Below are positions 45,463 through 52,825 of a DNA stretch of 64,000 nucleotides, one piece after another (within the stretch, counting starts at the first letter, position 1; each line of letters starts with the position of its first letter). The notes below the pieces were generated by a model. That model ran no database searches. It had not been told where the DNA came from and worked only from the letters and a program-made list of their open reading frames with translations. This stretch comes from Butyricicoccus porcorum (GTDB lineage Bacteria > Bacillota > Clostridia > Oscillospirales > Butyricicoccaceae). The translations under genes and the position numbers were made by a program. The stretch spans positions 359,546 to 423,545 of the forward strand of contig NZ_NHOC01000002.1 in the NCBI RefSeq assembly GCF_002157465.1. Reading direction: 5' to 3'.

Positions 45463-45981
45463 ATGCTGAAAATCATGGGAATTGTACTGATTATCGGTTC
45501 GTTTACCGGCATCGGCATCTCACAGCGGCGGCAGTTCCGCTGTCATGTCACGGTGCTGGGCGATATGCTTTCCGTATTGGATACGATATCCAACGAGCTG
45601 TCGTTTCACCTGACGAGCATCCCGGATATTGTAAAACAGCTGGCAGCGGACAACAGGCCAGCTGTATCACAGATTTTTACTGCGATGCGCGACAGCATTG
45701 CGAAGGATGACAATCTTTCGCTCACATTCAAATGGATGAAAGCGTTTAAGGATTGCGGGCGCGATGCAGGGCTGAGCGAAGATGATATCACAATTCTGTG
45801 CGATCTATCTGATTTCATCGGAAAATATGACGCACAGGCACAGCAGAAGAGCATTGATTATGCCAAAGTCCGCCTGTCGCGCCAGCTGGAAATCGCCTCT
45901 GACGAGCTGAAGAGCAAAGGCACGGTATATCGCACCTGCTGTGTCGCAGCAGGTATCCTGCTCGTGCTTGTCCTGCTTTGA
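45463..45981 (+). CDS. spoIIIAB: Stage III sporulation protein AB
   Basis: 172 residues: N-terminal membrane segment (KIMGIVLIIGSFTGIGI), a helical soluble core containing ISNELSFHLTSIPDIVKQL, and a C-terminal membrane helix (CCVAAGILLVLVLL). Resembles GspF/type II secretion assembly proteins. GGAGGAGAACAG precedes the ATG at 45463. Confidence 0.92.
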   Translation: MLKIMGIVLIIGSFTGIGISQRRQFRCHVTVLGDMLSVLDTISNELSFHLTSIPDIVKQLAADNRPAVSQIFTAMRDSIAKDDNLSLTFKWMKAFKDCGRDAGLSEDDITILCDLSDFIGKYDAQAQQKSIDYAKVRLSRQLEIASDELKSKGTVYRTCCVAAGILLVLVLL

Positions 45982-45988
45982 ATGTAGT

Positions 45989-46183
45989 ATGGAAGTTGAC
46001 CTGATTTTTAAAATTGCGGCGGTCGGCATTCTTGTCGCCGTGCTGAACCAGCTGCTTGTCCGCTCCGGGCGGGAAGAACAGGCTATGATGACGACGCTTG
46101 CAGGTCTGATTGTCGTAATGATGTTGATTGTACAGAAAATCAGCGAGCTGTTTGCGCTGATTCAGAATGTATTTGGGTTTTAA
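45989..46183 (+). CDS. spoIIIAC: Stage III sporulation protein AC
   Basis: 64-residue hydrophobic protein with two transmembrane helices (LIFKIAAVGILVAVLNQLL; MMTTLAGLIVVMMLIVQKI). It starts 8 bp after spoIIIAB and is followed 2 bp later by spoIIIAD. Membrane component of the SpoIIIA channel. Confidence 0.92.
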   Translation: MEVDLIFKIAAVGILVAVLNQLLVRSGREEQAMMTTLAGLIVVMMLIVQKISELFALIQNVFGF

Positions 46184-46185
46184 GC

Positions 46186-46575
46186 ATGGAACTGATTGTC
46201 AAGCTCGCGGCAGCAGCGCTGTGCGGTGCATTGTTTGCCGCATTTCTGCGCCCGCTTTCACCGGTTTTTGGTATGCTGACGGCATTGGCGTGCGGCTGTA
46301 TTCTGCTTCTGGCTGTGCTCGATCCAGTCGGGCAGATTTTTCAGGCGCTGTCGGCCTTCCTGACTGCTGCGGGAATTTCGGGAGAAATTTATCTTCCGGT
46401 CATCAAGGCGGTCGGGATTGCTGTTATCGTGCATATTACGGCACAGGTCTGCCGCGATGCGGGGGAAGGCGCACTGGGGAGCAAGCTGGAGCTCGCCGGG
46501 ACAATTGCGGCCATCGCCGTATGTATCCCGCTGATGCGACAAGTGTTTGCCCTGCTGGAGTCCATGCTGCTGTAA
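46186..46575 (+). CDS. spoIIIAD: Stage III sporulation protein AD
   Basis: 129-residue polytopic protein, homologous in layout to SpoIIIAC, with three to four helices (MELIVKLAAAALCGALFAAFL; FGMLTALACGCILLLAVL; AIVHITAQVC region; TIAAIAVCIPLM). Channel membrane component. It follows spoIIIAC directly. Confidence 0.92.
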   Translation: MELIVKLAAAALCGALFAAFLRPLSPVFGMLTALACGCILLLAVLDPVGQIFQALSAFLTAAGISGEIYLPVIKAVGIAVIVHITAQVCRDAGEGALGSKLELAGTIAAIAVCIPLMRQVFALLESMLL

Positions 46576-46592
46576 AAGATACCGGAGGAAAA

Positions 46593-47684
46593 ATGATGAA
46601 GCGTGTGGCAGCTGTTGTGCTGTGTATCCTGCTGCTGTGGGTGCCCGCCCGTGCGGCAGATACGCTTTCTGACCAGAAAAGCGCGGGACAGGCGTCCATG
46701 CGCAGTGCACTGGATGGAGAAGCACAGTCTCTGTTGTCGGGCCTGGATGGGGAAGGCGATCTTGCACAGAGCGTATATACCTTATTGCAGCGCACCAAAC
46801 AGGAGCAGCAGAGTGCGGTCAGGCGTGCGGCGGCAACCCTGGTTCGCGTTGCAGTTATCCTGATCTTGTGCGGTTGTGCGGGCAGTTTTGCAAAAACCTC
46901 TCAATTGTCGCCGTTGATTCTCAGCCTGGCGGGTGCACTTGGGGTCACGGCGGTTGTATACCGCGATCTGTCCGGACTGATGGGGCTGTGCAGCCAGACA
47001 GCAGAGGAAATACAGGTGTTTTCCAAATCCATGCTGCCGGTTATGATGACCGCGGTATCGCTGTCCGGCTCACCGGCTTCGGCAGCGCTCGCATACAGCG
47101 GTACGATGTTCGCTCTTGACCTGTGTATTTCTCTGATTACAGGGATTTTCATTCCCGCTGTATCGGCATATGTGGCGATGATTACTGTAAACGCGGCAAT
47201 CAGCAACAACATGCTGTCGCGGCTGGCGGCATTTCTCAAATGGTTGACCGTGGGCACGCTCAAGCTGCTGCTCACGCTGTTTTTTACCTATATCACAATT
47301 TCTGGTACAGCAAGTCATGGAATGGACACAAACACGGTCAAGGCGGCGAAGTTCGCGTTGTCCGGTGCTGTCCCGGTGGTTGGAAATATTCTGTCCGGGG
47401 CGACAGACGCGGTGCTCTCCGGTGCCGTCGTACTCAAAAATTCGCTCGGCATTTTTGGCATGCTGTGTGTCGCGGCAATCTGTCTGGTGCCGTTCCTGCG
47501 GCTCGGCATCAGCTATCTGGTATTCCGCACGGGAACGGCATTGCTTTCGCCGATCTGCCCGCCGCAGCTGGCGGGACTGCTCGACGGTATCACCGGCAGT
47601 ATCGGGCTGATTCTGGGTATGCTGGGCAGCTGTTCGGCAATCCTGTTCTTTGAGCTGGTGTATTCGGTGGTGATGGTGACATGA
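46593..47684 (+). CDS. spoIIIAE: Stage III sporulation protein AE
   Basis: 363 residues. Signal-like N terminus (VAAVVLCILLLWVPARAADT), soluble linker and about seven transmembrane helices, e.g. FIPAVSAYVAMITVNAAISNN and LLLTLFFTYITISGTAS, typical of the largest membrane subunit of the channel. GGAGG precedes the ATG; a second in-frame ATG lies at 46596. Confidence 0.92.
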   Translation: MMKRVAAVVLCILLLWVPARAADTLSDQKSAGQASMRSALDGEAQSLLSGLDGEGDLAQSVYTLLQRTKQEQQSAVRRAAATLVRVAVILILCGCAGSFAKTSQLSPLILSLAGALGVTAVVYRDLSGLMGLCSQTAEEIQVFSKSMLPVMMTAVSLSGSPASAALAYSGTMFALDLCISLITGIFIPAVSAYVAMITVNAAISNNMLSRLAAFLKWLTVGTLKLLLTLFFTYITISGTASHGMDTNTVKAAKFALSGAVPVVGNILSGATDAVLSGAVVLKNSLGIFGMLCVAAICLVPFLRLGISYLVFRTGTALLSPICPPQLAGLLDGITGSIGLILGMLGSCSAILFFELVYSVVMVT

Positions 47685-48157
47685 TTGTGCTCCTGCGGCA
47701 GGTAATCCTGAGCGTGACAGCTGCATCGCTGTTCGGTGCGGTCGCACTGGCGCTTGTGCCGGATGGTGCGCTGAAGGAAGCCATCCGGCTGGGGGTTGGT
47801 ATCGTGTTGATTCTCTCTCTGGTCATTCCGCTGCGCGGTGCGCTGCCGTCCGGACTGTCTGACCTGCTGCCCAAAGCGGCAGAGGTACAGCAGGACGAGG
47901 CGGGTGATGTGTACCGCGCGGCGATACAGGAACAGGTGGAGGCGCAGACGGCGGAATATGTCGTACAGCAGGCGGCAGAAGATGGAATCTCCTGTACGGC
48001 ACAGGCGACGGCAACTGTTGCGGAGGATGGAACCGTTTCGATCACTGCCGTGTCCATCCAGCCAGAGGACAGCGTCTCCGAAAGCAGGCTGGATGCGCTG
48101 CGAAACCGGCTTTCGACAGAACTCGGCGTGCCGAAGGACGCGATTTTGGCAGAGTGA
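47681..48157 (+). CDS. spoIIIAF: Stage III sporulation protein AF
   Basis: 158 residues: two N-terminal hydrophobic segments (VILSVTAASLFGAVALALV; IRLGVGIVLILSLVIPL), then a soluble domain from about 60 on that forms a ring-building fold in this family. Overlaps spoIIIAE by 4 bp. Confidence 0.9.
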   Translation: MIVLLRQVILSVTAASLFGAVALALVPDGALKEAIRLGVGIVLILSLVIPLRGALPSGLSDLLPKAAEVQQDEAGDVYRAAIQEQVEAQTAEYVVQQAAEDGISCTAQATATVAEDGTVSITAVSIQPEDSVSESRLDALRNRLSTELGVPKDAILAE

Positions 48158-48169
48158 GAGGGCGGTTAC

Positions 48170-48700
48170 ATGAAAAGCTGGCAAACAGGACTGATTCGCC
48201 TTTGGGAGAAATATAAATATTTTATCGCAGTGATTTTGATCGGTGTGGTGCTTCTGGCCTCGTCCGGTCTGCCTGAAAAAGAGTCGGAGCAAACTGAGAC
48301 CGGAAGTGAATCTGTACAGGAATTTGACCTCGCTGCATTTCAGCAGGCCATCGCGGAGAGCCTGTCCAAAATTGACGGTGCGGGGCGCGTCGAGGTTTTG
48401 CTCTCCCTGGAATCAGGGGAGGAGTCGGTGTATGCTTCGGATGTAAACAAATCCAGCCAGACCTCATCGGACGGCAGCAGTACAAGCGAGAGCTATCAAA
48501 GTGCGATGTCCATCCTCTCCGATGGTAGCTATGGCGAATCCCCGGTGCTGATTAAGAGCAATTATCCGACCTTTCGCGGTGCAGTTGTGCTGTGCGATGG
48601 CGCGGACAGCAGCGCGGTGCGGCTGGAGATCACACAGGCGGTTTCGGCACTGTGCGGCATATCGAGTGATCGTATTTCCATTTCAAAAATGAGCCAATAG
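48170..48700 (+). CDS. spoIIIAG: Stage III sporulation protein AG
   Basis: 176 residues with one N-terminal membrane helix (YFIAVILIGVVLLASSG) and a ring-forming soluble domain (IDGAGRVEVLLSLESGEESVYA, RGAVVLCDGADSSAVRLEITQAVSAL). SpoIIIAG makes a large ring in the intermembrane space. Follows spoIIIAF by 12 bp. Confidence 0.92.
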   Translation: MKSWQTGLIRLWEKYKYFIAVILIGVVLLASSGLPEKESEQTETGSESVQEFDLAAFQQAIAESLSKIDGAGRVEVLLSLESGEESVYASDVNKSSQTSSDGSSTSESYQSAMSILSDGSYGESPVLIKSNYPTFRGAVVLCDGADSSAVRLEITQAVSALCGISSDRISISKMSQ

Positions 48701-48711
48701 GAGGAACGCAT

Positions 48712-49314
48712 ATGGGAACCATTCGGAAACGCGGTGCCGTGTACGGCGTCATCGGTCTGATGTTGTGCGTGGCAGTCTATCTCAACTGGAGTTATTTTCA
48801 GTCGCCGGAGGAGCTGACGATTGCCAATCAGGCGATGGAGGAGGACAGCGAGGCAACCGGCTCGGTCTACGGCGAGGTGACTGCTGTGGATAAGGAAACA
48901 ACGGATGCCGCCGGTTCGGGAGAAACGGACAGCGGGGATCAGGCAGCGAGTGGAACCGCGAATGACTATTTCGCACAAGCACGCCTGTCCAGACAGACTG
49001 CGCGCGACGAAGCACTGTCCATGCTGAAGGAAACGGTTGCGAGTGAGACTGCGACAGAGGACGCCAAGAAAGAGGCAAGCGCCAAAATTACCGATATTGC
49101 GGGCGATATGGTAAAGGAAGAGCGTTTGGAGAGCCAGATCAAGGCAAAGGGCTATGAAGATGCGGTCGTTTATATCTCAGAGGACACGATTAGTGTAGTT
49201 GTCGCACCACCGAAAAAGGGCCTGACCTCTGCCGACGCTGCCACAATTTCTGATTTGATCGTGTCAGAAACCGGTGCTGATCCGTCCATGATCCGCCTCA
49301 GTGAAGCGAAATAA
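48712..49314 (+). CDS. spoIIIAH: Stage III sporulation protein AH
   Basis: 200 residues: membrane segment (AVYGVIGLMLCVAVYLNW), an acidic linker and a C-terminal domain (LSRQTARDEALSMLKETVAS, AKGYEDAVVYISEDTISVVV) of the EscJ/YscJ-like ring family, which contacts SpoIIQ across the intermembrane space. Last gene of the operon; AGGAGG precedes the ATG. Confidence 0.93.
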   Translation: MGTIRKRGAVYGVIGLMLCVAVYLNWSYFQSPEELTIANQAMEEDSEATGSVYGEVTAVDKETTDAAGSGETDSGDQAASGTANDYFAQARLSRQTARDEALSMLKETVASETATEDAKKEASAKITDIAGDMVKEERLESQIKAKGYEDAVVYISEDTISVVVAPPKKGLTSADAATISDLIVSETGADPSMIRLSEAK

Positions 49315-49355
49315 CGCGCTTTTTTGATTTTGTTATTTCCAAATGCCGCGCGGTA

Positions 49356-49364
49356 TGATATAAT
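49356..49364 (+). promoter_or_regulatory. Extended -10 promoter of the Asp23 gene
   Basis: TG-A-TATAAT at 49356-49364, about 25 bp before the ATG; no strong -35. Confidence 0.5.
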
Positions 49365-49388
49365 CACTTCGTAAGGAGTGTGATACCT

Positions 49389-49790
49389 ATGGCAGACAGC
49401 AAGGATTATTGGACTTCCGAAAGCGATCAGGGAAGCGTCCGTATTTCTGAAGACGTTATTGCATCTATCGCCGCAATCGCTGCATCCGAAACGGAGGGCG
49501 TTGGAAACCTGTATTCCGGCATCGGCACCAATGTCGCGGAGTTTTTGGGCAAAAAAAGCCTGGCAAGGGGCGTCAGGGTCGAGTTCCACGGCGATCTGGT
49601 CGAAGTGGAGGTCAGCCTGCTCGCGCAATATGGCTTCAACATCTGTGAGGTTTGCAAGAATGTGCAGAGCGCAGTCCGTTCGTCCATTCAGTCGATGACT
49701 GGTATGCGCACGTCGGCGGTCAATGTCAACGTCGGCGGTGTTTCGTTTGAAACATCTCTGGCCGTTCCGGCAACCGATCCTGTCCAGTGA
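49389..49790 (+). CDS. Asp23/Gls24 family envelope stress response protein
   Basis: 133 residues. Core VRISEDVIASIAAIAASETEGVGNLY...ARGVRVEFHGDLVEVEVSLLAQYGFNI matches the YqhY/Asp23 family; these are cytoplasmic proteins often tied to envelope integrity or acetyl-CoA carboxylase regulation. In Bacillus yqhY lies behind spoIIIA-accBC; here accBC is absent. The ATG at 49389 follows AAGGAGTG; a GTG at 49380 is less likely. Confidence 0.94.
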   Translation: MADSKDYWTSESDQGSVRISEDVIASIAAIAASETEGVGNLYSGIGTNVAEFLGKKSLARGVRVEFHGDLVEVEVSLLAQYGFNICEVCKNVQSAVRSSIQSMTGMRTSAVNVNVGGVSFETSLAVPATDPVQ

Positions 49791-49807
49791 TTGCAAAAAC
49801 AATGTAA

Positions 49808-49845
49808 AATAAACCCTGACCGCCGCGTCAAGGGTTTATTTTTTT
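49808..49845 (+). terminator. Rho-independent terminator after the Asp23 gene
   Basis: Stem AATAAACCCTGA / TCAAGGGTTTATT (11-12 bp, one bulged A) followed by TTTTT. Confidence 0.85.
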
Positions 49846-49846
49846 G

Positions 49847-49877
49847 CCCTCGCTTTGCGCGCAGGGCTTTTTTTGCT
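49847..49877 (+). terminator. Second, tandem terminator-like hairpin
   Basis: GCCCT/AGGGC closing CGC...GCG with a T7 run, directly after the first terminator. Two strong terminators in series insulate the next gene. Confidence 0.6.
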
Positions 49878-49906
49878 GTGCTTGTAAGTCTGTCGCCGCG
49901 AAGAGG

Positions 49907-49935
49907 GTGAAAAAACCGGCGGTATGTGATACAAT
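49907..49935 (+). promoter_or_regulatory. Promoter of the GTPase-NYN fusion gene
   Basis: GTGAAA (49907-49912), 17 bp, extended -10 TG-A-TACAAT (49930-49935). Confidence 0.55.
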
Positions 49936-49972
49936 AGAGCCAAAACGACAATTTTGGACAAGGAAACCCGTT

Positions 49973-52561
49973 ATGAAACGATTAGTTACAGGAATTTTAG
50001 CCCATGTCGACGCAGGAAAAACCACGCTGTCCGAAGGCATGCTTTATGTCAGCGGTAATCTGAAGAAGCTGGGGCGCGTTGACCACAGGGATGCGTTTTT
50101 GGATACCTACCGTCTGGAACGCGAACGCGGCATTACGATTTTCTCCAAACAGGCGATTTTATCGCTGGAAGAGACGGAGTTTATGCTGGTGGATACGCCG
50201 GGACATGTAGACTTTTCCGCAGAAATGGAACGTACACTGCAAATTCTGGATTATGCCATTCTGGTCATCAGCGGCAGCAACGGCGTGCAGGGCCACACGG
50301 AAACACTGTGGAAGCTGCTGGAACAGTACCATATCCCGACGTTTCTTTTTATCAATAAGATGGATTTGGACAGTGCGGAGCATGACACGGTGCTGGAGCA
50401 GCTCAGGCATCGTCTGAGCGATGGCTGTGTGGATTTTTCCGCTGAGGAAGATGAACGGAATGATGCCGCTGCCATGTGTTCGGAAGTGCTGATGGAGCAG
50501 TATCTGGAGAACGGGACGCTGTCCCACGAGGAATTGCAGCACGCCATTGTCCATCGGGAGCTGTTTCCGTGCTTTTTTGGCTCGGCACTCCGGCTGGACG
50601 GCGTAGAAGATTTCCTGCGCGGTATGCAGGCGTACACCGTCACCCCGCAGTATCCTGCGACATTCGGCGCGAAGGTATATAAAATTTCCCGCGACCCGCA
50701 GGGCAATCGTCTGACCTGGATGAAGATCACCGGCGGAGAGCTGAAGGTAAAAACACTGCTGACCAATGCGGGATTGTCTGCTTCGGGAGATGAGGTTTGG
50801 GAGGAAAAGGCGGATCAGCTGCGGCTGTATTCCGGCGAAAAGTACCAGATGGTTGACGTTGTCCCTGCGGGGAGCATCTGCGCGGTCACCGGGCTGACCA
50901 GAACCAGACCGGGCGATGCGCTCGGCTTGGAGCCGGAATCGCAGGCGCCTGTCTTGCAGCCTGTGTTGACCTATCAGCTGCTGCTGCCGGACGGCTGTGA
51001 CGCCTATACCGCGTTGGGCAAAATCCGACAACTGGAAGAGGAAGACCCGCAGCTGCATATCGTCTGGAATGAACACCTTCAGGAGATTCACTTGCAGCTG
51101 ATGGGAGAAATTCAGCTGGAAATCCTCAAAAACCTGATTGAGGAACGGTTTGATATGGCGGTTTCATTCGGTCCGGGCAATATTGTTTACCGGGAGACGA
51201 TTGCTGCACCGGTAGAGGGGATCGGGCATTTTGAACCGCTGCGGCATTATGCGGAAACACATCTGCTGCTCGAACCGCTTGCACGGGGAAGTGGGTTGGA
51301 ATTTGCGACCGCATGCAGCGAGGACACGCTGGATCGCAACTGGCAGCGTCTGATTCTCACACATCTGGAGGAAAAAGAACATCTGGGTGTGCTGACCGGC
51401 TCACCCATTACCGATATGCGCATTACGCTGCTCACAGGGCGCGCGCATGCCAAGCATACGGAGGGCGGTGATTTTCGACAGGCAACCTATCGCGCTGTCC
51501 GGCAGGGGCTCATGAAAGCGGAATCGATTCTGCTGGAGCCGTGGTATGCATTTCGTCTGGAGCTGCCGCAGGACTGCGTGGGGCGGGCGATGTCGGACAT
51601 CCCGGCGCGCGGCGGTACATTTGATCCGCCGGAATCCGATGGGGAATACGCTGTACTGACCGGTACCGCACCAGTCTCTACCATGCAGGATTATCCGCGG
51701 GAGGTTGCTGCTTATTCCAGAGGGCGCGGCAGGCTGTCCCTTTCCGTTGACGGTTACCGTCCATGCCACAATACAGAAGAAGTTGTGGCGCGCATGCAAT
51801 ATCAGCCAGAGGCCGACCTGGACAACACACCGGATTCTGTGTTCTGCTCGCACGGCGCGGGATACCCGGTCAAATGGCATGAGGTGGAGCAGCACATGCA
51901 TCTGCCTGCCGTGCTCAAAGCGCCAAAGGCAGAGGAGGCACCGACACAGACCATTACACAGCGCGTGTCGGCGGCCTATAGTAGCCCGGCGGAGCTCGAT
52001 CGGGAACTGCAAAAGATTTTTGAGCGTACCTATGGCAAAATCCAGAGACGGGGTGCGTTTCGGCCGCGGCAGGCTATGCAGTATGACCATCCGCGGGAGA
52101 TATTGCGGCAGCTGGAGCCTGCAACCGATTATCTGCTCGTCGATGGTTATAACATTATTTTTTCGTGGGAGGATCTCAAGGCGCTGGCGAAGGATAACAT
52201 TGACGCGGCGCGTCAGTCGCTGATGGATACGTTGTGCAACTATCAGGCATACCGCCGCTGCGAGGTGATTCTGGTCTTTGATGCCTACCGTGTACCGGGA
52301 CAAACCGGTATCGTGGACAGCTATCACAACATCCATGTCGTGTATACGAAGGAAGCGGAAACGGCGGATATGTTTATTGAAAAGGTGTCGTATGAGGTCA
52401 GTGGGCGAAAAACTGTCCGCGTTGCCACATCGGACGGCATAGAGCAGATCATTATTCTGGCACATGGTGCACAGCGCATTTCTGCGCGTATGTTCCGGGA
52501 TGAGGTCGAGCAGGTCAACCGGCAGATCGAAGCGTCAATTCACAGACAGAACCAGAGGTAA
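49973..52561 (+). CDS. Tet(M)-like translational GTPase fused to a Rae1/YacP NYN endoribonuclease
   Basis: 862 residues. Residues 1-~640 follow the EF-G/Tet(M) plan: G1 AHVDAGKT (10-17), G2 RGITI, G3 DTPGHVDF, G4 NKMD, G5 GSA, then EF-G domains II-V. After a linker (about 640-715) the last ~144 residues (from DYLLVDGYNIIFSWEDLK at 719) are a complete NYN domain that aligns with Bacillus Rae1 (YacP), the ribosome-A-site mRNA nuclease: Asp724, VFDAYRVPGQ, ETADMFIEK, ATSDGIEQ. The fusion suggests a GTPase that places or triggers the nuclease on ribosomes (inference). Tetracycline resistance cannot be assumed. TACAAT-type promoter and two upstream terminators make it a solo gene. Confidence 0.9.
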   Translation: MKRLVTGILAHVDAGKTTLSEGMLYVSGNLKKLGRVDHRDAFLDTYRLERERGITIFSKQAILSLEETEFMLVDTPGHVDFSAEMERTLQILDYAILVISGSNGVQGHTETLWKLLEQYHIPTFLFINKMDLDSAEHDTVLEQLRHRLSDGCVDFSAEEDERNDAAAMCSEVLMEQYLENGTLSHEELQHAIVHRELFPCFFGSALRLDGVEDFLRGMQAYTVTPQYPATFGAKVYKISRDPQGNRLTWMKITGGELKVKTLLTNAGLSASGDEVWEEKADQLRLYSGEKYQMVDVVPAGSICAVTGLTRTRPGDALGLEPESQAPVLQPVLTYQLLLPDGCDAYTALGKIRQLEEEDPQLHIVWNEHLQEIHLQLMGEIQLEILKNLIEERFDMAVSFGPGNIVYRETIAAPVEGIGHFEPLRHYAETHLLLEPLARGSGLEFATACSEDTLDRNWQRLILTHLEEKEHLGVLTGSPITDMRITLLTGRAHAKHTEGGDFRQATYRAVRQGLMKAESILLEPWYAFRLELPQDCVGRAMSDIPARGGTFDPPESDGEYAVLTGTAPVSTMQDYPREVAAYSRGRGRLSLSVDGYRPCHNTEEVVARMQYQPEADLDNTPDSVFCSHGAGYPVKWHEVEQHMHLPAVLKAPKAEEAPTQTITQRVSAAYSSPAELDRELQKIFERTYGKIQRRGAFRPRQAMQYDHPREILRQLEPATDYLLVDGYNIIFSWEDLKALAKDNIDAARQSLMDTLCNYQAYRRCEVILVFDAYRVPGQTGIVDSYHNIHVVYTKEAETADMFIEKVSYEVSGRKTVRVATSDGIEQIIILAHGAQRISARMFRDEVEQVNRQIEASIHRQNQR

Positions 52562-52704
52562 GCAGGTACCCGGAATATCAGAGATATGGAATACAGTTCA
52601 TACCTGCATCGGAAAAAAACTGCACAATTTCCCTAAATATGGTGTGGAGTACCACGGAATACGGATTTTTTCAACAAAATTATACGGGATATCCACTGAT
52701 CTAC

Positions 52705-52733
52705 TTGACGGAGGTAGTGAAATAACGTACAAT
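52705..52733 (+). promoter_or_regulatory. Promoter of the OPT transporter operon
   Basis: TTGACG (52705-52710), 17 bp, TACAAT (52728-52733). The rest of 52,562-52,700 is AT-rich non-coding, with nothing else I can name. Confidence 0.7.
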
Positions 52734-52736
52734 AGC

Positions 52737-52773
52737 AGATAGAAGTATGTGCATGTTTCACATACTTCTATCT
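52737..52773 (+). promoter_or_regulatory. Perfect 15-bp inverted repeat at the OPT transcription start
   Basis: AGATAGAAGTATGTG (52737-52751), 7-nt spacer and CACATACTTCTATCT (52759-52773). It overlaps the expected +1 site and lacks a T run, so it is unlikely to be a terminator. Candidate operator for a dimeric repressor, or a 5' stabilising RNA stem. Confidence 0.6.
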
Positions 52774-52825
52774 ACAAGCGGGTGTTGTAAAATGGCGACA
52801 GCCGCAAAAGAGAGGAGTAGAAAAC

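Noticed and set aside
49973-52561. Tetracycline resistance gene call
   Set aside because: EF-G-like ribosomal-protection architecture is shared, but the NYN fusion, housekeeping context and absence of mobile-element signs do not support an acquired resistance determinant.
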